A stretch of DNA of 64,000 bases, taken from assembly GCA_035236585.1 (NCBI GenBank), contig CP141132.1, forward strand, positions 63,523,880-63,587,879, read 5' to 3'. This document shows, one piece after another, positions 1-12,782 of the stretch; position 1 is the first letter of the stretch; each line of letters starts with the position of its first letter. The DNA is from Warburgia ugandensis (taxonomy: Eukaryota > Streptophyta > Magnoliopsida > Canellales > Canellaceae). Below the pieces are notes generated by a model. It was given only the letters and a program-made list of their open reading frames with translations, made no database searches and had not been told where the DNA came from. The translations under genes and the position numbers were made by a program.

Positions 1-1184
1 TGCAGGAAAAAGGAAAGAAAAAACAGGATTGGATTCTCTATTGAGAGGGAATGCTCTGCTACCATACAAAGCCTAGAATGAATGAAATTAACTGACACTT
101 CGTAAGTGTATATATAAGTATACAACCCGTAATCAAGGGTAAATGATAAGACTAAATCCGTTACAAAATGTAAGCTTAGTCAGCAGTAAGTCAACTGACT
201 GACTAAGATTAATTTGCTCTTATCTTACGGAGCTGGATCAGCATCTTTATGATATTCAATAAAGAGTTTTGTGTAGCTTCAAAGCTAAATTAAATGTGTG
301 AGAAAAAATAGGAGGAAACAAATCATAGTCGAGATTGAAGGAGATAATAACTGATATTTAAGAAACAATTAGTTAAAAACTATATAAGATTGATGATCTA
401 AAGAATTTTAATAAGAATATAAGGAATGACAAATCCAAGCTTGCACTTGGATCTTACTTAGTGCAAGTGTGCTTTACTTGACTCTTTTGTAGATCTGAGC
501 CATTCACAGTGTTGGGAATGGCTCGTCTCTCGTTTCCTGTTTTTGTTTTCATTTTCGCTTCAGTTTCCCGTACTGGCAACTTAGATATAAAAACTAGGCA
601 ATACAACAACCCCACTTGGCTAATTCGTTCATAGAAACTTTCACTTCCACAGCTTACAACATGATCTATGCAAATGCAGACCACGCTTTAGAGAACTGTT
701 TCCACCAAGAGTGCACCTCGGAAATACTAAATGAAAAGATCCAGTCACATCCTTCGGTGGAAGCTCTCTATCAGTACGCATTTTAGCAATCATAGAAGGG
801 TCAGGACTCTACGCCCTATGTTTGTACTATTCTGATTGTCCGTGTTGAGCACAAGAACTAACTTGTAGGCGGCTTCATTAAGAATGGGTCCATCAGTTCT
901 CATGGAATAAAATGACTCTCATGCTACTCTAAGAAGCCAAACTCATCCTCGCCGACTGTCAATAAGGTTTATAATCTCATTTTGCAAGAAGAGCATTAAA
1001 TGATTTAGCACATATCAAATCACACCTTGAATGATGCCTCCACGATCCAGGGAACGGAGGGACCTTTTACTAAGTTGGCGGTGGATACTAAGAGGGTACG
1101 ATCTGTTAATTGTAGGCCAATGGTACATCTAAAGTCTGAAGGTCAGGGCATAGTCGTCTTCGGCTATATTATAAACATGTAAAA

Positions 1185-2466
1185 CCCATAAACTTTCTAT
1201 TTATTACATGGCTGGTCCGCAGCTTATCAAGAGTTAGTTGCTTAATCATTGTATCATCGCTCTCAAGGAAAAATGGCAAGAGCTTGCAGCAGGTCTCTTG
1301 CGCTATTGAAATAATCCTTAGGAAATCCAGTAAGGAGCACACAGAAGCAAATTAACAAACACGCTTGAATCCACGATCTCCAACTTTGGCCAAATCCCAC
1401 TCTACATAGCATGACAACCATGAAAGTACATCCATTCTACTACTCGCATTTTCAAGATCAATTCAGCAACAGATTTCTACTACTTAGTTATTGATCAATG
1501 ACGCCAGGTAGTTGTTGGCTATGATGGGACCATCTGGAATGTTTCTTTTGTATAAAATTATAAATGCAAATTGAGAAGGGGATAAAACTCGGTCTAGAAC
1601 TTGTTTCTCCGCTTGGGACTCGTTCTTCCTTGTTTTTGCTCCCCTCTTTTGCTTCATCCCATGCTCTCCTCGCAATGAGGTATGCGAAGGTCATCTTCAT
1701 TCCATAATCATCACCCTATGTTTGCTTTTACCTAATTTTGTACCATCTAAATTGAGTGACCTAGATCATTTGACGATAGAGAATCCCAGGACCCCATGCA
1801 TAATTTAGCATAGAAGTTTAAACTAGACACGTAAATACGTAATTTCATATAACTAGACACGCACTTCTACGATTTGTACTGTTCACATTCTTTCATATAA
1901 CTGCATTTTGTTAGGCAATCAGAGTCTGCTCGCAGTGGCGATCTTGTAATGAAATCACGATGGTGTACTCGGGGCCATTCTTTTGACTACTGGAATGAAA
2001 AGTTTGATCTCTCTCTTTGGGCATATTTAGCGACATTATCATAAAGGTAATTGACATTCTGTAATTGCTTGGCCGAAAAGGAGTTTGTATTAGTCCATGA
2101 AGGTTTGCAACATTAGTCTACAGTGAAGAATTGTGTCAGGTCAGCAAAAGATCTTTCTGATGCTTAAAAAGGTGAGGAGTACGTACTGAAAACCAAATCT
2201 TTACACATCTGTCAATATCTGCCCAATGATCTTCTATTGTAATTTTTCTCCACAGTCTCTTATACTATCTAAAAAATCGGTCTTCGATCATCTAAATGTC
2301 GAATAGCACCTGCCAGTGCTTCCCCTTTTCCCTTTGACGCTGAAACATATGATCACTTGCTTATTCCACACGATTTTCAGCCATTACTCGTCTAAAATGG
2401 GGTTCTGCAGGCGATCATTTGCTTGCCTCTTTTGACTGCAATGAGATTATACCCGCCGCCGCTGCC

Positions 2467-2503
<37 letters not shown>

Positions 2504-3190
2504 AGATATACATACACCTTCGGCTTGGACATTAAGCAGAGTTAGTTGAATACCTCGTTTCACAAATCAGGTCCAGTCAGCACTCAGGAAAAAAATAAAG
2601 AAACGTACTTGTAAAACTTATTTAGGCCTTTTCTTTTAATATCGGAATAATGACGGGAAGTTGATGAACTTACAGAGTTGGGGCATACAGCACCACTTAC
2701 GCAGTCAATCAATAGGGACGTCTTCCTAAGTACAATCAAGTCATCTCCTTTTCCTAGGTATCATAATTTGGATTTTCAAGCCAATGCTACCCTGAAACCT
2801 TGACTTATTTAAGTTCCCATGAGTCTTCAGTAAGTTAGCGAATCATCCGATTGGGTTCCATGTTTCAAGAGCTACAATAAAGAGAAGGATGAGGGTATGA
2901 CCTCTTATTTTTTACATTCACAATTCTCTTTTTAGGCCCTTCCTGTTTTCTTATTTCGACTTCGTCAAGCTGTCTACCCTCAACGGGCAAGGGAAGATGA
3001 TGCGCATACCCAAGAATGTGAGTATTAACTCCGAGATGAAAATTTTTCCATGCAGACAACTGATCCTGTAACCATTCCTTTTCCTTGTAAAAAGTGACAA
3101 TGAAGACCTACCTCCTATAAGGGGTGCCATTTTCGCTGGTCGTAGTTGCAGCAAGCTTTGGTCCTCTCCAGCGACATTTTGCGACCAAGA
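1185..3190 (-). pseudogene. Possible exons of an unrecognised minus-strand gene (tentative)
   Basis: On the minus strand several short open stretches are bounded by plausible splice sites. One is 2753 down to 2674, with an AG acceptor and a GTAAGT donor; it reads GDDLIVLRKTSLLIDC near its start. Another pair lies around 3160-3114 (GTAGGT donor) and 3062-3010, with a short intron between. Around 1340-1185 a leucine-rich open stretch contains KLLPFFLESDDTMIKQLT, which could suit an alpha-helical repeat protein. I do not recognise the product, the exons do not clearly join in phase, and other segments between them contain stops. It may be a decayed gene, a real gene whose exons I cannot join by eye, or chance. 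Transcript evidence or a translated search would decide. Confidence 0.2.
2469..2502. repeat. (CT)n microsatellite
   Basis: Uninterrupted CT dinucleotide run of about 17 units. Confidence 0.95.
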
Positions 3191-4830
3191 AAAAAATGTT
3201 AAATGATATCATTCCATCCATAACACAATACATTTTATGATAAAGATTTTTTTTTTAAAAAGGGCTACATGATATCTTTCCATCCATGAAACATCGTATG
3301 ATACACGTATCAAGACGTAACTCTGGTGGCTGAAAAGCAATGCTATTTGCCCTCCGACCAGGCCAAGTGCTTTATTGGAAGAGTAGATGTGGCCTATGGA
3401 AGGACATTTATGTAGAGTAATCGAAACTTTAGAAACAGGATGGAGTTGCATGTGAGGAGAGTTATACAATGTGAAAAGAGGTCAAAGGCCAATGGCAACT
3501 TAGAACGGTCCTTTGTGTCTACCGATTTCTTTGTAAATGATCTTCTTTTGTGAATCCAGAAGATCTGCAGTGATGTTCAGCCTCTGCCCTAGAGTTTAGA
3601 CCCAAAGAGTGCCATGTTTGGGCCACAGGTATGGTGAAAGTCCCTTTGGATGATCCTAGCCTGTATTATTAAGAAGTGTAAAATGGACAGCTCAAAATTT
3701 GAAAAAAAGAAAAACAGTATAAAAATTCTTGAATAACTAGAAGACTAGGACGATGAATAAGATAATTGGTATATTAAGCCAATTAATTGTCTTTCTTGTA
3801 ACTAGCCAAAGTCTTTCTAGCCCAGTGGTGGCAGGAAAAGGCATCTGTCGTGTTTGTACATTAGGCTCCAGATTTGAGGTCACCATTCCCTTTGCACTGT
3901 GGAGTGAGTGTCCATGCAGTGGAGAAGATATGAATGGTCGATCAGTAGAAATGTGTGCGTTTATTTCCTGGTAACTAGTTTCAAATAGAAAAAAAACTGT
4001 TAACTAAGAGGGGACCAGAATATGAACGGTTTCCATCAGTAGAAATTTGTACTCTGCTTGTATTTATTTGCCGATATAACTCTTGGTGGTGCACGTTCGC
4101 CCGACCACCATATCGAAACACTGGAACCATTATGATACAGTTACGTTTTCAAATTTATTTAAATAAGAAGTTCAAGATACCTACCGATGCGTGATTTCAT
4201 TTATTTACAGCAAAATATTGATGGAAGAATCAGCTGAAACTTGATCTGACTACTCACACACCAAACAGGAAGAACAGGGACCCTGTCCGACTTTGCTAGA
4301 GAGATGAGATGTCATGATGAGATAGAAGGTATTGATTGTGAAGGACCTATATAAACTTCAGACCAGATGTATTAAACAAGAGATATGATCTATCTGTACT
4401 AGAGGGTAACTTTCAGAGGCCTTTTTATTTACATTAATTTGAAGCCATTAGCTTACTTTCAGCTACTGGACAAGTTGATTGAATTGAATTACACATCAGC
4501 GTGAACATCTACAATCTCATGTTTCATATCTATGTTTTTGATATTTCCACAGACCTTTATGAGTGGGGTGAGTTCATTAATTTTTGTCAACCCACTATTT
4601 TACCTTGGGAAGATTGTCATGCTATGAGAAGTATATGATCTTCGCATTGCAGCGTATCCCTTCCAAAAGTTGGCCGGGGAGCCAACTCATACCCAACAAC
4701 CTTTTGTTCGGGGGAAGAGCGCAGTTAACCAGTATATGCTAGGTGCTAGTTGATCCGCATTGCATTGTACCTTAAGCTACCAATAGTTTCTTATTTACCT
4801 TCTGATTCCTTATCTACTATATAATATATA

Positions 4831-5212
4831 AAAAAATACATTTTTCCCCTAACTTTATTATTTTGCCATGAGGCATCCTCCTTTCTTGAGTTTTTAAAGG
4901 GTTTTCTCTCTCTTTTACCACAAATCCTAAAATCGCTCTCTCTAATCTTTTCCCAAATATCTTCTTGTAACATTTAGTTATCTTTACTTTGTAATATTAA
5001 ACTCTGATGTTTATACTGAAGCAATAAAAATTTTCTCCCAACTCTATATTGCCATGTGGAATCCTCCCTATTTGAGTTTTTAAAATGTTTTTTCTCTCTT
5101 TTTTCTTATCACAAATCCTTAATATCTTTTTCTCTCTAACCTTTCCTACTTATCTTCTTCTAACCATTAGTTATCTTTATTTTATAATATTAAACTCCAA
5201 TGTTTATTTTTA
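4831..5212. repeat. Direct tandem duplication, ~190-bp unit
   Basis: The segment 4831-5010 (starting TTTTTCCCCTAACTTTATT) is repeated with moderate divergence at about 5026-5210. Both copies share the order: a CCATG-GG/T-ATCCTCC block, a GAGTTTTTAAA block, a CT-rich stretch with CACAAATCC, ATCTTCTT, TTAGTTATCTTTA and ATATTAAACTC. No coding potential is seen in the unit. It ends a few tens of bases before an RTE fragment. Confidence 0.8.
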
Positions 5213-5277
5213 GGTAAGTACTACCCTAATTGAATAACTAAAATCTCGCTTTATCTCTAAGCTATTTATCTTCATCT

Positions 5278-5492
5278 CATCATAATCATCATCATCACCG
5301 TGAAAGCCTTATCTCTGGCTAGGGGCCATTTACAAGAATCTTTTTCTTCCATTCACCTCTATCAAGTGTCATTATTTCATTAAGTCCAAGAATTTTTAGA
5401 TCTTTTCTCACCACTTATAACCACTCTCTTTTGGGCAGTCCCCTTGCCCTTTTAGATCCTTCAACTTGCATCAACTCACTCCTAACCAGTAC
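5278..5492 (-). mobile_element. 5'-truncated RTE-type LINE 3' end
   Basis: This stretch aligns with the 3' end of the nearly full-length RTE element at 21947-25530 (compare 21947-22150). It starts with the ATC-rich tail (TGAT repeats on the minus strand) and continues through CTT-ATC, CTAGGGG/TTAGGGG, the TTTTTA-ATCTTT-CTCACCACTT block and CTCTTTTGGGC-GTCCCCTTGCCC. Only about 215 bp remain, from the C-terminal coding end and the tail. Truncation at the 5' side is normal for LINE insertion. A target duplication was not found. Confidence 0.85.
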
Positions 5493-5803
5493 TATTTTCC
5501 TCTAATCTATCTACTATATACCAAAGCATTCTAATTTAGAAAATTTTCAAATAACTAGGCTACTTTTGAAGAAAATATCAAATACAATCCCTACTTTTCT
5601 AAAATTTCAAACATGGAGACAATATATATATATATATATATATATTTTCTTGCCAATGACCTACTTGCCATTAAGAATGTGACATCAAACCTTTTTTTTT
5701 TTTTTAAAGACATTAATTCCTTTATTTTATGATCTTACAATTTTGTTCTAAATTAATAACTCACACACCTAATAGGTGTTTGCATATGCAACCTTTTCAA
5801 TAT
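5493..5803. other. AT-rich spacer with (AT)n tract
   Basis: AT-rich sequence with no gene. It contains an (AT)n tract at about 5622-5645 and a T run at 5693-5704. It forms the left flank of the large gypsy element. Confidence 0.7.
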
Positions 5804-8477
5804 TGTAATATCTTAGATTTTAAATCCAATTTTTATATAATTCATACAAATATTTATAAAGTCAAATGAAATTTCTAGAAATTTTTAGTCTTTTGGGAGT
5901 TTGGAAGATTAAGAAAATTATAAACACCAATTTGAGTCTTGGAACCTCAATTTTTTTAATTTTACTTAGAAAAATAGTTCCAACGACACTAAATATGCTA
6001 ATGTTAGAGTTCAAATAAAAAAGTTAGGATTTTTCTAGCAAAGGATATATTTTGAAAATTTATAAGCGAGCCCCACTTACAAAAAAATCTGAAATAGGCA
6101 TGGTCAATACAACATCATGTTAGTCATGATGATGCCTTTGACCTCATTATGATTAATCTAAAGATAACCATACTATAAGGGGGCCTATTTTTACTAATGG
6201 CACCCCCTCTTAAGTTAAAACAAAAATAGACATCAGGTCTGATCCAAAAAGAAAAACCAACAAAGAAGAGAAGAAGAAAGAGAAGAAGAGAGAGAGTAGA
6301 GAGAGCGGGGTGGTTGTTGGAAGAGGCTAGCTTGCCAGGGAAAACCACAAGACACCGATAAGAAGGGAAAGAAAATGTTGCGGGTTCATTGGAGTTGCAG
6401 GGGTTTGCTAGAGAAGATGACAGCTTAAATTTTCAATCTGAGTCAATCATTCTCTTCAGCGCATGAGTAAGAACCAAAGTCCTAAGAAAATTTGATGATA
6501 TATATAGTTCAATTCGGCTCATCCAAGGGTGGAGGAAGTATAGAGACATGCTCTAAAGGTAAGATCCTTAAAACTCAACTCTTGATTTGAATTTTTAGGC
6601 TAAATCCATACAGTTCATTCTATATCTAGATTTTGTAGAAGATCTAGTTGTTGATCTCCAAATCAATTCTTAGATAAGCTTAAATCAAGCTTAGACATAC
6701 TCAAATCTAGTTGGAATTTGTCGATCTTAGCTAAAGACCAATTAGACAATCTCTATCGTTCAATCAGACAATGCCAGACTTTAGTAAAAATAGTAAATTC
6801 GTACTAAATTAGACATGTTTCTGAGCGATTGTGTAGAGTTGACCACTATCAACAAACCTTAGTCATCATATCATTTGTAAAAGATAGATCTAACCACTTT
6901 CAACAAATCTTAGTAGTGAAATCATCTCTAAAAGGTAGATTTGGCCATTGTAGGATTATATCTATATCTTTAAACAAATCTTAACTATTAGGTGATCTAT
7001 TTGTAGATGATTAGTGGTCGATCAGAACTTTAATTGCTTTGTTAGAGTTTTGATAGCTGATCTATTCATTTGATGATCTGAAAACAAAATATCAAACTAT
7101 GTCACTCTCCATTTCATTGATGATTGGCAGCTAGTTGGGGTTCATACCACTTTATTTGAGTTATGTTCGCCGATTAGCAATAGGAAAGAAACAAATTGAC
7201 AGACTAGATCTTAATCCATTGGCTAAGAATGTTTATTAACACCCAAGATCAAGGTCTAAAAAAACCTAACTATCGGATAACTAATCTAGAGAGTTGATAG
7301 CCTACAACAAGATCTAACATTGTTTCTCATAGCTGATCAATAATTGATCACTACTAAATGACTAATCAGAACTTCAATGGCCTTAGATGAATTCTAATCA
7401 TTGATCCATAAGATAAAAATCACTATTAGATCACCATCCAATGATTGTAATGTGATAACAATGAATCTAACTATTAATTAGTGATATGGATTATTGATCT
7501 ACAAAACCAATTGTTTCTAATTATGCAGATTAGTTATTTGAGATAAGAGTGAATCGATTGGGCCATTGATAGGAAATCAATGGTGCAGATATGAGATTGC
7601 AGTACTGATGGATTTCTGAGTTATGATCCACTATTAAGGAAATCATATAATAGCCTAAACAATTGAGATTGTGAGATATACATCATCATATTAGTGATGG
7701 AAGTTAGATCTAAAAATAATACTAATTTCCATTTAAGTTAGTTTTAAATGTCAGTCTATATTGATAAATGTACAATCTAATAATAACTACGTAGTTATAG
7801 TTGATGTATGAACTAGATAGTGATTTGCAGTCTAGGCCAAAATACAAATTGGACATTTATGTACAACACAAGTTGAGTTCTAGTCCTAGCTGAAGTAGAG
7901 ACAATTAAATCGATGAGCATCAGAAGAGGTAGGTAATCTAATACTACTAAGTTTCAAATAAACTTCAAAATGAGAAAATAGTTTGTGAACTATATCTGGG
8001 TTATAATGGTTTGATTATACTAATGATTTGATAATATGTATATTATTTGAGCATATATGATTTTCATGTAGATTCAGTATTTATCATATGTTCCTTATCT
8101 GACATTCTTATAAATGATGCATATAAATTGATATATGGTTTTAAATTCATGTTGCATACCTAATTTTGAAAGAATAATGAATTATTCAGTTTATGGTATT
8201 CAAATATTTACTTTACTTGTGAAACATGACAAAATTTGTGATCTATATATGCATGATTTCCATACTTTGAAAGGAATGCTTAAAAATGCATGGTTTTGCA
8301 TAAGGTATACACATCATATAATACTATTTGAAACGTATGAATAAGAATATATATAAATTGATTTGGCTATTGAGCCATGCTTTGAAATAAGTACTCAAAA
8401 TACATGGCTTTGCATAAAGTGTGCATACTATTTTATATTATTTAAGATATATGATGTTGATCTTTTGGTTATGATTA

Positions 8478-8725
8478 CCCATTTGGATGGTCTGCCTTGT
8501 TGTGTGCACAAGAGACTATCTGTTACTTCACCTGCATGTGTTGCAAAGGGATCATTGCTTAGTCTGCCTACATATGTTGTAAATGGACCATTGGTTAGTC
8601 CGCCTACATTGCTGCAAATGCACAATTAGTTAGTCCACCTACTTGTGTTGCAAAGAGACATTTGGCTGAGTCTGCCTTACTATGTGCAGAAGCACTATTG
8701 ATTAGTCACATTGCATAAATGCAAA
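8478..8725 (+). repeat. Degenerate ~50-bp tandem repeat in the 5' LTR
   Basis: About five diverged units share the core TTAGTCnGCCTACnTnTGTTG followed by a short purine-rich stretch and CCATTG-like sequence. The corresponding part of the 3' LTR (36030-36250) has about four units. It gives rise to an apparent repetitive ORF with no recognised product. Confidence 0.75.
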
Positions 8726-9010
8726 ACAACTTGGTGATTTTCCTTATATGGTTTGTCTACCTCATTTATATTGTCAAAAGACATTTTGTTGCCTTTTTTT
8801 TACTATTCATAATTTGTTTTTACATGATGAGATAGTTATCTGAAATATAATACATTTGGTTGAGAAAATAGTCGAGGTGTATATGGCTTAGTAATAAAGT
8901 CATTAATGGTTTGAAATGATCGACATGTAGTTTAATTGAGTACTACTCTTGAATTTTAAAGTAATCATATGTTACTTGATTTGTCAACTATGACACAGAT
9001 TTAGTGGATG

Positions 9011-9081
9011 ACATACATACATACATACATACATACATACATACATACATACATACATACATACATACATACATACATACA

Positions 9082-9112
<31 letters not shown>
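9011..9112. repeat. (ACAT)n microsatellite
   Basis: About 25 near-perfect tetranucleotide units. The matching place in the 3' LTR (about 41851-41866) has only a few, so the tract expanded in the 5' LTR or shrank in the other. Confidence 0.95.
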
Positions 9113-9742
9113 CAAAAAAACCTTTCTTCAAATAATTGTATGTGTGTACTGTGATATCAGTTTTATAGTATTGAATTATCTATTGAGTATGTCATATACT
9201 CACTCTACCATTTCTACTACACGTCATCTCTGAAAGAATTACAAAGGAGATTAAAGTTCTAAGAAGAACATTTGTTGAATAAAGAGGACAAGTAGTGAGG
9301 TAATCGAAAGTTTCATTACGAAACTCAATCATGTTGACTATCATATAATTGTGTTAATTTTATACATGATTTAATTTATAATTGGATTGCATCTAATAAG
9401 TCATGAAAATGTTAAATGTATTTGAAAAGGAGACATAATCTCCAATCATGTTTTAAAATTCAAATGAATGTTTATCAAATACTTTGCATCAATGCATTAA
9501 ATGTGTTTAAAAAACAAAGGAAACTCTGTCAGATTTTTGGTAGAAATGTAGTGCTCATTTCACCAAAAATCCTTGTTTTGAGAAAAGGAAAATGACACTT
9601 TGGAATTTTTTGAATGAATTTAAAAGAAAAGATTCTTTTGCTATTATTTGATTTTCTAAAATGGTTTTTAATAGAGATTGATCTTGCTATGTAAATGTAT
9701 TTTATATTTAAAGTTGCATTTAAGAACTCTAGTTCTCACAAT

Positions 9743-9754
9743 TGGTATCAAAGC
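9743..9754 (+). other. Primer binding site (initiator Met-tRNA type)
   Basis: TGGTATCAAAGC lies 2 bases after the 5' LTR end. The usual plant PBS complementary to the 3' end of initiator-Met tRNA is TGGTATCAGAGC, so there is one mismatch. Its place fixes the LTR boundary and the plus orientation of the element. Confidence 0.9.
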
Positions 9755-10077
9755 TTAGGTTCATGTCATTCACAACCAATTACAAATGAAAAATAATGAA
9801 TAGTCAACAATATAAAGAGAAATTGAAATTCTAGTACGAGTAAGTAGATATCACACTGTAGATAGGGATAACTAGAGTATAAGTATGTAGTGTTATGTAC
9901 ATGTGAAATTACAAAATTGCCATGTAGGAGGATTAGACATTCAACTCCTAGGAATAAGAATAATGCTACCAACTCATTGAACAAGGAGCTCCCTTAACAG
10001 GGATTGTACATATGTTAATGTAGCACATAGGCTAGCTTTTCCAGAATCAACCACAAGGAGAAATAATAACTAGAACA
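9755..10077. other. Leader between PBS and gag
   Basis: Untranslated leader of the gypsy element; no ORF or structure recognised. Confidence 0.7.
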
Positions 10078-10860
10078 ATGGCATCTGATAAAGCTGATGA
10101 AAAAATAGAAGCTCAACTAGAAAGATTCAAGAAGCTAACCCCATCATTCTCTGGAGAGGATGAATCCTACTCACCAGAGAAGTGGATTTTGGAAGTGGAG
10201 AAGATCATGAAAGTAATGAAAATTGTAGAGGATAGAATAGTAGTAATGGCTACATTTATCCTGATAGGAGAGGTAGCCTTCTAGTGGGAAATAACTGAGT
10301 GAGTAAATTTTTGAAGGAAAAGATGTCATTCCTTGGGAAGAATGTAAAGCTATCTCCAAGACATGTGCAAAAGGAAAGGAGAAAGAATTCATGAATTTTG
10401 AGGAAGGAAATTCTACAGTAACACAATATGGGAACAAATTTACTTGTGTTTGTAGATTTGCACCCACAGCATGTACCACAAAGGCCAAGGTTGTAGAGAA
10501 ATTTGTTGATGGATTAAACCTTGGTTTGAGAAATAGTCGTAGGGTTTCAACATGATACTATGGCAAAGGCAGTAGAGCTAGCTTCTCTTTTTCAGAAGGA
10601 TTAATAAAGGACATTGGAAGACCGACAAAATGGAAAATGGATACTAGCACAAGTGGGCATTTCAATAAAAGAAAATGACCAATATAGTCCTCAATACCCC
10701 ATCATACACAAAAGTGGCAATTAGACAACAGGAGTAGGGCACTAGTACATGAAACATGTCTACGATACAGAAAATATCATTCAGGCAGAGTGCAATAGCA
10801 TTAAGTGCTACACTTGTAGAGAGATGAGGCACATTGCCATGCACTATCCTTGGAAAGAGA
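10078..10860 (+). pseudogene. Decayed gypsy gag
   Basis: An ATG at 10078 opens 68 codons with the usual N-terminal gag pattern (SFSGEDE...EKWILEVEKIMKVM), ended by TAG at 10282. The similarity goes on past stops and frameshifts: PRHVQKEKEKEFMNFEEG near 10350-10410 and KFTCVCRFAPTA then FVDGLNLGLRN near 10435-10530 match the Retrotrans_gag core. A zinc knuckle at 10806-10847 reads CYTCREMRHIAMHYP: the C-x2-C-x4-H spacing is kept but the last cysteine is a tyrosine. In life this protein packages the element RNA in cytoplasmic particles. With several stops it cannot be made intact. Confidence 0.88.
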
Positions 10861-11149
10861 ATGAAGAAGAATCTCAAAGGAATCATAACCCTCAAAACCA
10901 ATGTTGTGTACTTGCTACCACCTTAGGGCAAGCACAGACACTAGATACAAAGAAAAAAGGACGACTTCATATACATATAACATACTTGTTAAGATACCAT
11001 TTGATACAAATTCAACACTTTCTTTCATATTGTATGAGCTTACTTAAGGTGTAAATAGTATATGTATAATTTAGTATTTTGTATAGAATTCTGACATGGT
11101 TAGGTGAACTAAATTACACAAAGATATTTATAACAAGTTTAAGTTATGA

Positions 11150-12777
11150 TTGGAGAGAAGAATAGAGGCCAACTTAATCTTTTTGAACATTTTGGAAACT
11201 TCTATATTATTTTAAGAATGGATTGATTAATTATACAGTTAATGATCACAAAGGGGATATAAAGTTGCTTTTGACAATATAGAGAAGTAGTGATGCATTT
11301 TACACGAAGTTATGGCTTCAAAATTAGTACATGCTACCTTTATTGAGAAGATAAATAGATTACTAAGGAATGTGAGATTTTATTTATTAAAGACAGATTT
11401 TGTTGTCTATATTGATTCCTTAAGAAAAGGAAAAAAAAAATGATTTGTATGCAAGGGTGTTTCTAACAAGTAGATGCTACTATAGGAAATGATGTAGTAC
11501 AACCATGGGTAACATGACATGAAACTATTAAAAAAAAATCTATTTGGGAAAACTATTTTCATTAATGGAAGAATTTAATTGGTGATGCTTATTTGACGTC
11601 AAACCATGAACTTAGACAATCCTTTGAAAATTTTGGCGTTTAGCATAAAATGATATGCATTGTAGTTTGATGAATCTAAATATGAGCTTGATGGTCCTTA
11701 GAAACTTTTGCCTACACGGAACGGGTTGAACATATATTGAAAAATTTAATGACAGACAAATGACCATATATTGAAGACTTTAATGATAGACAGATAACCA
11801 TATATTGAAATTTTTAGTGACAGATAGATAATATAGAGGTAGACAAGAGAATAGGAGATAATCTTACATGATGAATGAAGAATGAAATACAGGAATTAAA
11901 GATACCATGTTGAAAAGTATGGTAACTTAGTGTGTTGAATGATGATTGTGGAAGTATGAAGTAAGTTTTACTATTCATGACTTGGTGATATTACTTATGT
12001 GGAAAAATTAAGAAAGAATGTTAATGTATTAACAATTTAAAACAAAGTATATGAGTGTACAATGGAAGAAACTTAAAAAAAAGGGTTCTAAGTATTCACT
12101 AACCATAAAAGTCTCATGTATCTTATCTCACAAACATGAGTTGAACATGAGATTGATGAGATGGATGGAATGCTTGAAAAGTTCTAACTATTCTATTTAG
12201 GACAATCTAGGAAAGGCCATTGTGATAGCCAATGCGTTAAACTAGAAGACATAGAGATAGTATATTGATAAACTTATTAGGGAGTAAATATTTTTGAAGG
12301 ATATGGTGGAATGTAGAATAGAGATGAGTAGGTCTTTCACAAAAAAATTAATAGTAGGATGTACCATTTAAGAGTGAGTTCTCCTGATGCAAAAGGGCAA
12401 CACAGATACCCTGACATGAGTTGGGAAAATCAGAATTTGGTTAAGAGATAAATGATAGCATTTGAACGCAAGGAAGATTGATAGTGCTAGTGAATATCGA
12501 AATAAGGTCATAAGGGATGTTTTGTTGAAATAGTATGAAGAAGGATGTGGAGAAGTTGTAGAACGTCATATGATTTTTCAGAAGGACAAGCCCTAAAATA
12601 AGAGATTGGTAGGACTTTATAACTTATCTAATTTCCTAAGCAGAAGTTGGATCATATTACTATGAAATTCATTGTAGGATTACCCAGGACGTTTAGGAGA
12701 CATGACATTTTATGAGTGTTCATGAATAGGTTGACTAATTCAATACATTTCCTTCCCATTTGACAAAATGAACTATA
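11150..12777 (+). pseudogene. Decayed gypsy pol: protease, RNase H and integrase remnants
   Basis: Fragments appear in pol order with many stops. Near 11213 a MD-L motif preceded by hydrophobic residues fits the end of the protease region. The reverse transcriptase is mostly unreadable. At 12088-12250 the RNase H end is clear: VFTNHKSLMYLISQT, then after a shift ELNMRLMRWMECLK, then GKAIVIANAL matching the common GKANVVADAL. At about 12630-12777 the integrase core entry reads DHITMKFIVGLPRT and RLTNSIHFLP. The reading is broken off exactly at 12782 by the inserted element and resumes at 17459. Length and order fit one pol gene. Confidence 0.85.
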
Positions 12778-12782
12778 GAAAG
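12778..12782. repeat. Target site duplication, left copy (GAAAG)
   Basis: GAAAG here and at 17454-17458 flank the TG...CA element. Removing the element and one copy rejoins the integrase reading frame. Confidence 0.85.

Larger units (their letters stand above)
1..4790. other. Low-copy region without a confident gene
   Basis: No ORF here is long enough or recognisable enough to call as a gene. The plus-strand 73-codon ORF at 3753-3974 starts with a hydrophobic stretch and has several cysteines, but I do not recognise it and the codons around it look non-coding. Several minus-strand stretches look exon-like and are listed separately. The base composition is more mixed than in the transposon block that follows, and no LTR, PBS or transposase motif was seen, so this may be introns or the flank of a host gene that extends beyond the window. 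Confidence 0.4.
5804..9740 (+). repeat. 5' LTR of the gypsy element
   Basis: About 3.94 kb, beginning TGTAATATC and ending TCTCACA directly before the PBS. It aligns along its length with the split 3' LTR: the start with 17971 onward, the block near 6517 (CTCATCCAAGGGTGGAGGAAG) with 34710 onward, the block near 8750 with 36260, and the end with 42540-42561. Relative to the 3' LTR it has about 640 bp more near 6966-7602 and a long (ACAT)n tract. It holds no ORF of note. Confidence 0.9.

Noticed and set aside
3753..3974. Possible small secreted cysteine-containing protein
   Set aside because: The start is hydrophobic, but no cleavage-site pattern, family cysteine spacing or transcript signals support it.
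9011..9112. Regular repeat spacing that could suggest a CRISPR-like or satellite array
   Set aside because: It is a plain tetranucleotide microsatellite in a plant LTR; there are no spacers.
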